In this document: positions 45,201 through 54,900 of the stretch, piece after piece
How the letters are laid out: each line of letters starts with the position of its first letter
How positions within the stretch are numbered: the stretch's first letter is position 1
From: a virus
IMG/VR virus record: IMGVR_UViG_3300042453_004886
Location: 1 to 64,000 of that record
Length of the DNA stretch: 64,000 nucleotides
Reading direction: 5' to 3' (one strand)
The notes under the pieces: model-generated
Seen by the model: the letters and a program-made list of their open reading frames with translations, nothing else
Database searches by the model: none
What the model was told of the DNA's origin: nothing
Made by a program: the position numbers and the translations under genes

Positions 45201-45549
45201 GATTAAACGACAATTCCTTGTAGGAGTAAGTAGGTAAAAATTGATCGTTTAATTCTTTTTGTTTAAAAAGCTTGGCTTTACTAGTCGGTAACTTGAGAGA
45301 CCTATCTCCACTAATTATTGAGGCTGCCTTTACTATTTTTGTAGACTTTATAGCATAAATTCCTTTTCTTGTTTTTTCTTCAACATCATCTACAATACTT
45401 GATACAAGCTCAGCATCTTCTTTTCCAACCTTTATTATTTCTCTAACTATGCTTTTTAGTACTCTTTGTAAAGTAGAGTAATGCCTTCTAAGAGCAGCTA
45501 TATCTAAATAAGATTTAGATATTTTATTAGACTTTTTTGGATCAGCCAT
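42202..45549 (-). CDS. 1115-residue zincin-motif virion protein (copy 2)
   Basis: A protein closely related to its upstream neighbour. It has a HEFAH zinc-protease signature at 673-677 (TAHEFAHYLQELTG) with a candidate third ligand E714 (SGEGFAYY). Residues about 860-980 resemble a degenerate T7-type amidase: TRIIIRLF instead of the first zinc His, then H882-F-V-V, DGTIEQ, IGLE at 934-937 and a QINNLLSIL helix. Short modules containing FNPxTGxF recur at about 114, 754 and 815. It may cut host proteins or peptidoglycan during entry; that is inference. The next gene starts at its stop. Confidence 0.7.
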   Translation of the reverse strand: MADPKKSNKISKSYLDIAALRRHYSTLQRVLKSIVREIIKVGKEDAELVSSIVDDVEEKTRKGIYAIKSTKIVKAASIISGDRSLKLPTSKAKLFKQKELNDQFLPTYSYKELSFNPITRQFFVITTGKVAYIDRENAKLLLKQILSTNSKYIQLPTDAVYLDYRFKTNIGDYFRLYSDLTLENETTRSNRGIVIFSDKYISPELSRTAVMNGTDNYVILFETDGTPYIAEYDEKTKTFKRVLTNVTFSLVPKIGYFPISANTESTFQDASGNAVKGHKNIYYTHYHIDWIEKQNSSSTKYRKIVQTTQNSGLLLRPKITLTFKDSETNKDIPLYFSPSEGMLRQEDAHTRYSSNQHYLLTLFEIKQSGIDINLDLKAPIQAVRLNKYGRLAYLDPPFLVVNDSQDRELTWNQKEALKFYFLSMVETLDHLASSSSVKSTQVTTSNPIRLLQQGHYSYTNTTVTIVFNKAEPVSSFSVNIPDHPSRVRVTLYVRTNSSQSWEVEKTFELNQFENTRSNEVLVNDVGKPLNKEFKEFKLEIVDAATNQPIPDHSFNENTLKLEFNPESTANSVSIDSVDVLTDAATNSFTLLRPMPKTSQELAIRLAEVFGVEAPTSLNVSSTDLVGTTGDHEIYTTWAIGVYDSGNIIKISYNSIVKYYRLIGGVDYLSVTAHEFAHYLQELTGLPWPIDLPQATKDEYSNIANHYQGDKYSGEGFAYYLERNWRDLILVKTGISRKVKGGTHTPTQISQVSFSPIQGVFIRRNPIPGESSGVIDLTPAGARALLKEVLNSRKMRSLAKSSNGTYVESSGNSYEFDPRTGELVQILYNYSENIIKFSINPVKVIKFPPKTTGNKTQDLKPTRIIIRLFNKDMDQTSTQETLHFVVRKDGTIEQRVENVLTKLEGIVSTLDPKKAYITIEDGSRIDNLGENSIFIGLECDSHTSNTRSISNTQINNLLSILGTLCVSHGIDINSIIFISSVNLNLAGVDLSDIPRSDVLIPNNTNNIKPINPVELQDINYIREGVSSLIKAKVNSSNSNQVITQREINEIFNGGKGVPADPYLKYKTIISRRLTTGEIRLFGVDKTGNETQLLESELPGYYYWTMLRVLERIGSGK

Positions 45550-45550
45550 A

Positions 45551-48500
45551 CTATTTTCTTCCAGCTATTCTAAGCAAAGCTCTTACTGAGGAGTGATAGT
45601 AATAAGCTGGTAATTCAGATTCTAGTAGTTGAATTTCGTTACCAAGTTTATCTATTCCAAACAGCCGCATCTGTCCATTAGGGAGTCTTCTGCTAATAAT
45701 TGTTTTATACTTTAAATGGGGATCAGGTGGCACACCCCTACCGTTATTAAATAATTGGTTAATTTCTTTATAAGTAATAAGGTGATTTAAATTTATACTA
45801 TTTTTATTGGAACCCTTAGATTTTATTAGATTTTCAACAGCTTCTATTATGTAATTTATATCTTGTAAATCTCCAGGACTTACGTTTATACTCATTATTT
45901 CTTGTATAGAAAACGTCGAGCCTTTTACAACATTACTAAAGAAAATTGAATCTTTCTCTATTCTGTAAGATAACCTAATTACAGCTAGCAAGCTAAACAA
46001 AGATTCTATTTGTTTAGGGGTTATGTGAGAGTTATAAATGTCGGCTGGGTCACACTCTATACCTATAACCATAGAATCAGAGAACAAACTGTCAATTTTA
46101 AGATTACCTTGTTGAATGTAAGCACTATCTGAGCTAAAAGATGACAGACAAGTTAAAATATTATTTACTTTTTGTTCAATAGTCCCATCTTTTTTTACAA
46201 CAAAATGAAACGTTTCTTCAGTTTTAGTAGCATGCGTAGAACTTTGAAACATTTTCAATATAATTCTGTTTACAAAGACCATAAGTCCAGGACCCCTGTT
46301 GGGGTATTTTGGAGGCAGATCTACTTTTTCTACAGGCTTTACATTAAACTTTACTAAGTTTGCTGCGTAATTCGTTGAAATCTGACCAAACTCTCCTGTT
46401 CTTGGATCAAACCTGTAAACATTTGAAGATGCATCTATATACTGTATTTCTCCATTAATATTACTTACTGTTGGTAAGTTTCTTACTCCTTGATTATTGT
46501 GTATTTCTCTTAAAAGAAGCTGAGCAACCGCGGGAGTCAGGTCTAAAGAACCTTTATATTCTCCAGTTACAGGATCTCTTCTCATAAAAAGTCCTTGAAT
46601 GGGGCTAAAACTAACTTCCTCTAGTCTAGTTACCTGATAACTTCCTTCAGCTACTTCGGTTAGTACACCTGTTTTTACAATAATAAGGTCTTTCCAGTTC
46701 TCTTCTACGTAGTATGCAAATCCTTCTAATGACCTGTTTTCACCTTGTCTTGTATCAGCGTAGTTACTGTATTCGTCTTTTGTAGCTTGCGGTAAGTTAA
46801 CAGGCCAAGGTACTCCTGTTAAGTCTTGCAAGTAGTGAGCAAACTCGTGTGCAACAACGTTTAAAACGTCACCCTTATAAAACCTAACTGTATCTGCCAA
46901 TTTTATTCTTACTATGTTTCCACCGTCAGTGTATGTACCAATTGCGTCAGTACTGTGAATAACGTGATCACCACTGTTTCCGGAAAGTAAATCAACAATA
47001 TAACCTGATGGAGCTTCCACTCCAAACGATTCCGCTAATCTACTTAAAAGCTCTGCAATAGCACGATCAACATCAGATTTATCTTGAACATTAGATATTC
47101 TTGGAAGGGGTCTTAACAGCTTAAAACTATTAGTTGATGTATCTGTTAAAGCATCAACAGAGTTTATATCTACTAAAGGTACGTGTGACTCGTGTTTGTA
47201 CTCAAGTTTAAACGTATTCTGATTAAAGCCACTAGAAGATGGTAAACTATTTCCAAAAACATCAACTATACGTAATTTAAACTCTCTATATTCAACTGCA
47301 GTTGTACTATCTTTTTCTAATATTTCTATACCAGTCCTAGATGCTTCCGGGTAAATTCCTGCACTATCTGCAAACAGCGATATTTCATTTAGTTGAGTCC
47401 AGCTTTGACTTGAGTTTACTCTTCCAGATACAATCAATCGAATAACTTGAGGGTTGCTTGACGAGTAAGGGATTACAACAGAAAACCGATTTACTACTTG
47501 TGGTCTGCTAAATACAACAGTTATTTCACTATTTGTAAAAGAGTACTGTCCGTTTTGCATCACTTTAGGTGGAGAAATTTGAATATTTAGTCTGCTTTTT
47601 AATGATCTTTCAGAAGATAAATGATCTAGTGCTTTTACCATGCTTAAGAAATAAAATATTAAAGCTTCTCTTTGATTCCAACTAAGTTCTCTATCAGGAC
47701 TATCGTTTGTTATTAAGTATGGGAAATCTAAGTAAGCCAGCTTACCATATTTATTTGTTTTAACGACCTGTACAAAATTTTTCCAGTCAAACCCCATACC
47801 TGATTCTACTATTTCAAACAAGGTAAGAAGATAATGCTGATTGCTGCTGTATCTTGTGTGAGCATCATCTTGTCTTAACATACCCTCTGAAGCGCTAAAG
47901 TACAGGGGAATGTCTTTACCTGTCTCCGAGTCTTTAAATCTTAGAGTTATTTTTGGTCTAAGAGATCCCTTGTTTTCTTCTTGTTGAAATATTTTTCTGT
48001 ACTTAAGTGGTGAATTATTTTGTTTTTCTACTTCAACAATTTGATTGTCTTCCATGTAGTCTAAATCATAAAATGATTTTGCTCTATTGTTAGGATCTAG
48101 TACTGTGTGTTTAGTGTGTGAGCTTACAAGATAGTAACCAGTCTTGGGAATTAGTGAAAACTTTATATGACTAAGAACCTTTGTAAATGTCCTTGTTTTT
48201 TTATTATACTCCGCAATATAAGGTGTTCCATCTGCTTCAAACAGTATACCAAGTTGAAAGTCATTGCCTACAGGACCAAGTGCAATAAGCTCTCTTTTTA
48301 AATCTTTATCTGCAAATATAACTAAATCTACTCTTTGATTTGTTGTTTGCTCAAATTCTAGAGAATTATTAGAGTAAACTCTATAATAGTTATTTTCTGA
48401 TGTTCTAATTCTATACGCTAAGTACGGAGCTTCAACAGCTAGCTGTAGATATTGGGAGTTTGTAGATAAAATTTGCTCTAGTATAAGTGCTGCGTTTTCT

Positions 48501-48916
48501 CTGGTAATAAAAGCAACTCTACCTGTTGATATTACAAAAAACTGACCTGTCAGTGGATTAAATGAAAGTTCTTTGTAAGAGTAAATAATATTACCACTTT
48601 TATCAAGAGCAGTAGTAGAGCTATCTAAAAGATCTTGTTTTAAGTTATTAAGATCTTTTTGTGTAGGTAGTTTTTTAGGTTTTTTTGGAACAAGTCGTTT
48701 GTCTACTAAGTTTACTTTTGGTTTTTTAAGTCTTCTTATTCCCTTTGCTTTATACTCACCTGTTTTAGGGTCTCTTACCATATCTATATAGTCGTCAGAT
48801 CCTGTTGATAAAGACACTACTTCTTTAGCTTTTTGCTTTAACGCCATTAAAAGGGCACGCCAGTATACTCTAGCCGCTGGAGATGTTGCAATTTTTACTA
48901 AGCTCTCAACGCCCAT
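45551..48916 (-). CDS. 1121-residue zincin-motif virion protein (copy 1)
   Basis: A paralogue of the 1115-residue protein encoded just downstream: both share the N-terminal SYKELSFNPxT segment, the ASEGMLRQxDAHTRYSSNQHY block, HEFAHYLQxLTG at 690-700 with a candidate third zinc ligand E731, and the C-terminal degenerate amidase-like part. They seem to have arisen by tandem duplication and then diverged along the whole length. The ATG at 48916 abuts the stop of the 3208-residue gene. It probably forms part of the tail or its tip and may have a protease or hydrolase role. Confidence 0.7.
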   Translation of the reverse strand: MGVESLVKIATSPAARVYWRALLMALKQKAKEVVSLSTGSDDYIDMVRDPKTGEYKAKGIRRLKKPKVNLVDKRLVPKKPKKLPTQKDLNNLKQDLLDSSTTALDKSGNIIYSYKELSFNPLTGQFFVISTGRVAFITRENAALILEQILSTNSQYLQLAVEAPYLAYRIRTSENNYYRVYSNNSLEFEQTTNQRVDLVIFADKDLKRELIALGPVGNDFQLGILFEADGTPYIAEYNKKTRTFTKVLSHIKFSLIPKTGYYLVSSHTKHTVLDPNNRAKSFYDLDYMEDNQIVEVEKQNNSPLKYRKIFQQEENKGSLRPKITLRFKDSETGKDIPLYFSASEGMLRQDDAHTRYSSNQHYLLTLFEIVESGMGFDWKNFVQVVKTNKYGKLAYLDFPYLITNDSPDRELSWNQREALIFYFLSMVKALDHLSSERSLKSRLNIQISPPKVMQNGQYSFTNSEITVVFSRPQVVNRFSVVIPYSSSNPQVIRLIVSGRVNSSQSWTQLNEISLFADSAGIYPEASRTGIEILEKDSTTAVEYREFKLRIVDVFGNSLPSSSGFNQNTFKLEYKHESHVPLVDINSVDALTDTSTNSFKLLRPLPRISNVQDKSDVDRAIAELLSRLAESFGVEAPSGYIVDLLSGNSGDHVIHSTDAIGTYTDGGNIVRIKLADTVRFYKGDVLNVVAHEFAHYLQDLTGVPWPVNLPQATKDEYSNYADTRQGENRSLEGFAYYVEENWKDLIIVKTGVLTEVAEGSYQVTRLEEVSFSPIQGLFMRRDPVTGEYKGSLDLTPAVAQLLLREIHNNQGVRNLPTVSNINGEIQYIDASSNVYRFDPRTGEFGQISTNYAANLVKFNVKPVEKVDLPPKYPNRGPGLMVFVNRIILKMFQSSTHATKTEETFHFVVKKDGTIEQKVNNILTCLSSFSSDSAYIQQGNLKIDSLFSDSMVIGIECDPADIYNSHITPKQIESLFSLLAVIRLSYRIEKDSIFFSNVVKGSTFSIQEIMSINVSPGDLQDINYIIEAVENLIKSKGSNKNSINLNHLITYKEINQLFNNGRGVPPDPHLKYKTIISRRLPNGQMRLFGIDKLGNEIQLLESELPAYYYHSSVRALLRIAGRK

Positions 48917-51900
48917 TTATTGTAACTCTTTTAATATGTTAGGTATATAGTTTATATTTTCGTTACCAGAGGTTGTACCTAACTGATTAACGGCTCTTTT
49001 ATCTGCTTCTACAGAAAATTGTCTATACTCTAGCTTAGTACCTTGAGATAATGCTGCTTCTAGAGCACCTGATATTTGAGAGTGATACCCTCTTACAGCA
49101 ATTAATCCAGCTTGTACTGGGTCTGCTTTCTTTTGATTAACAAGATCTATAAGTTTTAAATCAGAAGTAGAATAGTTATTTGTAATTATATTGTAAAGTA
49201 TTTTTGCACTAAGTATAGTATAGTATTTTACTGGTCTAGGTATTTTAGACGGTTTATTAGTTAATGGGTGATTTAGTAATTTGTAGTAGTTTGTGTAAGC
49301 TTCGTGATCAAGTTCATCAGCAACGGCAACACTTAAAGCCAACTGACTGTGCGTATTTAAAAGAACTTGGCTAATTCCAGATGCACCTGTATTAAAAGAG
49401 CTTGTTGAACTATTCCAAACAAGTTTTTGATCGTTTGTATAGCCTTGACCATCGTTTGCTAGTATGTACGGATTTAAACCAATACTTTCATGAGCTAACA
49501 TTGCAAGAAAAGTTTGAAGCGGAACCATAAGTCTAGCTGTTTCATTACTACCAAAAGCTTTATTGTAAGCATCAGCTATGTAGTAAGTTAGAGTTTTTGC
49601 ATCATCCATTGTGTACTTCATCTCTGTAAAACTACTTAAATAAGCATAAACCGCATCATCCATTGTTTCAGCAAACTCTACTGCAGTCTTAGCTGAATAT
49701 ATACCGGAGTAGGCTTTTTCTACAGCGGTGTATTCTGCTTTTGTTAATAATCTTTTATCATTACCTGCAAGATTACCCTTTTCGTCAAATCTAATTTCAT
49801 CTACTTTTCTTTGCTTTCTACTCGGGTTTTCTAATCTATCTTTTAAATACCTAGCATCTGCTTCAGTTAAAACTAATTGAAACCTACCTGTGATACCGTT
49901 ATAATAAAATTTATTTGATTCTACATCAAATTCAGCTGCATCGAGCATTTTTTTACGTGATTTAGATAATGGTGCAGCAGGCCTTACTTTTTCTGCGGGC
50001 TCTCTAAACTGAGGAAGTTCAAGGTCTATATCAGCAGGTAAAACAGTTTTGGACAGTTTATTTACAAAGTATTCCATGGATGCAATTAAAATTTTAATTT
50101 CGTCTATTATTGATATAGATTTGGTACCAACTGCAGGAACAGTCATGTTTCTTTCTGGAATAGTATACCTACTGTTAGCTTTAACTAGTTCAAATTTAGA
50201 TTTAGTGGTATGAGTTGAAGTAACTTTAGATAGATCTTTAACATCATCACGTGATGATCTATAAGGGCCGGGAGGAGTATTAAAATAAATAGCTTGATGT
50301 GCTTTACTAATCTCTAAAAATGCGGTTTCAAAGTACCTAATAGGTCTTTGAGCAAGCTGAAATAAACCATGTGGATACTCAGTAATACTTACAGCTCCAA
50401 AGAAAACTTTACCGGTGTTATTAAGATAGTTATCAGTAATAAACCTTGAATCTTGAATATTTGAATCTGGATTGTAGACGCTTAAAAGATAGTTAAGAAA
50501 CTCCTGTAAATTGTTTTCGCTAGGAATTACTTCATTCTCTAGTATTTCCTTTTCCCCTGTTTCTGAGTTAGTTTTGGTGTAGTAGTAAAATACAGGTGCT
50601 TTGAAATTGAAGTTATCTTTAACTTTATTGAAAGTTACAAGTAAATGCCAAGGCTTAAAATTAGGTATATCAGGAGCGAGTTTGATCTTTTTTACAAGCG
50701 CGTTTACATCTTTTTCTGAACCGTAAGATTTGGTAGCAAGCTGAACAGCCCAAGATTGAGAAGTTCTATAGTTTGTAGTAGGCCTAGATTTGCTTGAAGA
50801 AGAAGAACTGCCAGAACTTGCAGACGTAGCGCTACCACCACCTCCTGATTTTGGTGTAAATAAAGTATCTTTTGGTAGGTTGCCTGTGGTTGAACCAACT
50901 ACAAAGTCCCCATCTAGGACTTCTAGCATATACGTTACTGCATCTATTAAAAGTCCTACCTCTTCGTATAAAGACAGGTAGTTTTTAGTTTTTGGTGAGT
51001 TAAAATAGCTAAACTGCCAGTTGTTCTCTGTATGTTTTTCTTCATGCTTAATAGTTTTTATGTTTATTGTTCCCTTTAAATTTACTGTTGTGGTTCCGTA
51101 GTAGTTTTCTTGAGTACCTGATCTTTCCGAGGATACATACCTACTAGCCGATTTGTACAGGTAAAAAGCATTTGGCGTCTCCGGGGTTCCCCTAGCATAG
51201 CGCTCAAAAATAGTTCCTAAATATGGGCCTTCTTTAGCTGAAATCCTATCTGATTTCATTGTTAGTTTAGTGCTTGAACTACTTGGCCTACTTACATCAT
51301 ACCTGTCAGGAGAAAAATTAGATCTATCGGATAGATACGCGGTTAAAAACCATTCCAAATCTTTACGAGTCGGAACAACTTCTGTAAAGGTTAGATCATC
51401 CCGACGGTCGGAATCATTGTAAGATAAACTATAGTAAAATTTTCCGTATCTGAGGTCTATACTGCCGTCTTTATTAGTATGTGGTTTAAATATAATTTTT
51501 GGTAAATGCGGATACGATGTTTTATTGCTAGTGCTAACTAAGGTACTAAGACCAGGTATACCGGTTGAAGTTTTTAACATATTAATAAAAGCAGTTACAA
51601 CACGGTTATTTTCAGGAAAGTACTTTGGATCTCTTAGCTGCTCATATACCCCTGGATAACTTTTTGCAGAAGCTGTTCTACCTGCAGCTTGTGCTGCCTT
51701 TTCAACTTTACCCTGAGGATTACCGTTACTTGGAACAGCTCTTCCCGGCCTTCTTGCCGCAGGTCTTGCAGGAGCAGGTTTTTTTCTTTTCTTTGTTGTT
51801 GTGCCGGCTGCTTTTTTACCAGATTTTTCTTTTTTGGATTCCCCAGAACCTGCAGCACCAGAACCAGATTTACCTTTTGAAGCTTGCGCGACTTTAGTCG

Positions 51901-54900
51901 ATGGTTCTTTTCCAGAAGGAGCTTTTTCTGAGTTTAATCCAGATATTTTGTATTTATCATCAAATTTGTGGTCTGTTACTCTAAATACAATTTTGTACCA
52001 AACCCTGTCGTCTCTTTGAATAAATCTTTCAAAGCTTATAATAAATCCGTTGACTTTGATATTTATTCCATCTTCAGGGTACTCTGGAGACTCTACAGGA
52101 GCTTGTCCTTGAGATCTAAGAGTAAGCGTGCAGATGTTTCCAGCAGTCTGCAGTTTTCTGATAATGATGGATTCTTGATACGCCCTGAAATACTGGTATG
52201 TAGTGCCGTCATAGGGATCTTTGTTTCTGTAGTCGTTAAACGGGTCTCTGACAAATTTGGCACCCTTTGCTCCCTGAGCTTGTCCGGTTGTGTATCCAGG
52301 TTGATACTCGCCCAAGAACGAGCCTACAAACTCGATAACTTCATCGCTGACACCCATGGCCTGATAAACAGGTGTAGAGCCAGGGATATTAATCTTTGCT
52401 ATGTTCAGGTTTGTCCTGAACACGACACCATGATCCGCGCCAGGAGCTTGCATGCCCTGAGAAGGACTTGCAGACCGAACAGCAGGCATCATTTCAAAGT
52501 TGTAAGTTGTTCCACCAGATTTAATTGTGAACTCTGGATCAAGAATAAGAGTACTTGTGTAATTCTTTTTAACAGATAAGTTAGTACCATCTCTGTATTC
52601 TTTTATCTTTGAAATAAGCTGCTTGTAATTTTTTGAGTTTCTTCCAACTATAAAATTGGTTCTATCCAGCAGTCTTTCATAGGCGTTTACTACTCTAAGG
52701 GGTAACTTAGGTAGCTTGGGCAGGGGTTTTCCAGATACTGTATTTGTGTATCCAAATAACTGAGCCTGCAAGACGTCTTCAAGTTTTAAATTAGCTACCT
52801 CTGTCGGGTTATCGGAAGCAAGTATGTAACTACTTGTTCCAAGTTTTGTTTTTTCTTCCTTGCTATTTACTGTTTTAATAAGAGAAATACTGTGTATAGA
52901 TAAGATAGCATCTTTATCTAATCCAGTCTTGAATCCAAGATAAAACTTGTAAGGTCCATCTCCTAATACGTTTTCTTTCAAGTTGGTATTTGAGGAAACT
53001 TTTAACGACCGTGATTGAACAGGATTTCTAGTATTCATTCCTCCGTTTATAATTCCTGATAAAATCTCAAAATCATTGGTTCCATTTGTGTAGTATACGC
53101 AAAGATTGAAGTCACTGTATGATTTACCTTTGTCTAGAGAAAACTCTACGGTGTAATTTGCTTCCTCCCCGGCTTCGCTGAATATGATTTTGTTATCTGG
53201 AGTAACTGTAGCAGGAATTTCAAAAAGTCTGGCCCTGAGCTCTAAGCCGTCTTTACCCTGAATATTTTCGTTAAATCCTTCAGTATGTATGTCTAAAGTC
53301 TTACCACTGTTATCGATTACTACATTGACATCTTTCTTTTTTGTAGCTAAATCAAATGTCTGGAAATCAGCTGCCGCTTCAGTTTCAATTTTGTAGTCTG
53401 AGTACCACATTTGAAGAGGTTTTAGGCCTACCTCTTTTAGCTCAAAGTAGGATATAGCAGAGTTTAATTTATTAGCAGATTCTAGTATGCTTGAAAGTAC
53501 ACTATCAGTTTTTTGGTTTAAAAAGAAGTCTGAAATTTGATCTGGACTTACAAAGCTAGCTTGTCTTTCAGCCAGTGTTTTTTTGTAAAAATCATTGTCT
53601 AGAGTAAAATCTTCAAGCTCAAAATTAATCTCTACATCAAAATTGCCATGATCGTTGTTTAACTTAAAAGTGTTAAACTCAAAACTTATAACTTTATTTG
53701 TATTTAATCTACCTACAAATCCAGCCGGAACCTCAATTCCTTTTACAGGATCTACTTCTAGAGCTTCTTTTGCTTGAGTTTGTGTATTGAGTCCAAAAGC
53801 TGATATAACTGAGTCTGATACAATGTATGTTTTTGATGTATTACCAATGTAGTCAACTATAGCTATTTTTGGTCTAATATAAAAATTAGTTAAAGAACTT
53901 AGACTTACCTGTACAGATCCGTATAGAAATCTATTTTTATTAACTCCAGAGTAACTTCCTTTATTTGGTGAAGCTAAATTATTAGACTTGAAAGACAGGT
54001 GTTTTACTTTTCCAGATACTACGTTATCTACATCACCTTTAAACACTGATGTATATATTTTACTTCTTGGATTAGAATTATAAACAGGAACAGTTATTTG
54101 TTGATCATCTGCATAGTAAATATCCTCATTAAGCCCAAAACTAATAAAGTTTGGACCTGAAGAGCTAGAAAACTTTGTTACTATTACATTTGACGAATAA
54201 TCACCATTTTTATCTAGTTTGTCAGATACTTCTCTATACTCTGACTTTAGTGAAATTTTAAATACTACATAGGAAAGGTCACTTGTAGACTTGTTAGGGT
54301 CAAATATTTTTACACCTCCACCAGGTGTAGGTTTAATGACCATGTCTAAGTAGTAAAATTTCGGTTCAACAGGTCCAGGTACATCTCTAAAAACATCTTG
54401 TATTTTTATAGATTTTTCGGAGTTTACAAGAAGTACGTCTTGAAGTGTTGTATCTCCGGGTACGGTTGAAGGTTTGTCTTTTCCTAGCTGACCATTAACA
54501 AAAAAAGTTCTATTTTTTATATTTATTTGAAAATCTTCAATGTAGGTGTATTCCCCTGAAGTATTTGGAGTAACTGAAGGTAAAACATTCCCAATTTCAT
54601 CATAAGGAACACTGGCAATAAACATGGATGCATACGGGTTTTTATCGTAGATATACTTGTGTCTTTGAACTTCATAAGGAATAGATAATTTAAGTTCTTT
54701 TCCTGTGGATAGCAAATACAGCTGTTCTTTAGAAACCCTGAGGTGTACTTCATTCTCAGATACCGTTGCTACAGCAGCATTAATATCAAGATCCTTGATT
54801 ACACCCTTAAAGTCAGGAAGTAAAAACTCTATCTTCTGCTCAACTTTATGCGTGTAGCTAACAACCTTTGAATCAAGCTTTTTGCTTATAAAATCATTGA

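Noticed and set aside
51634-52579. Open frames on both strands inside the basic linker of the 3208-residue gene
   Set aside because: They are shadows caused by low-complexity Lys/Ala/Pro codons and have no ribosome binding sites.
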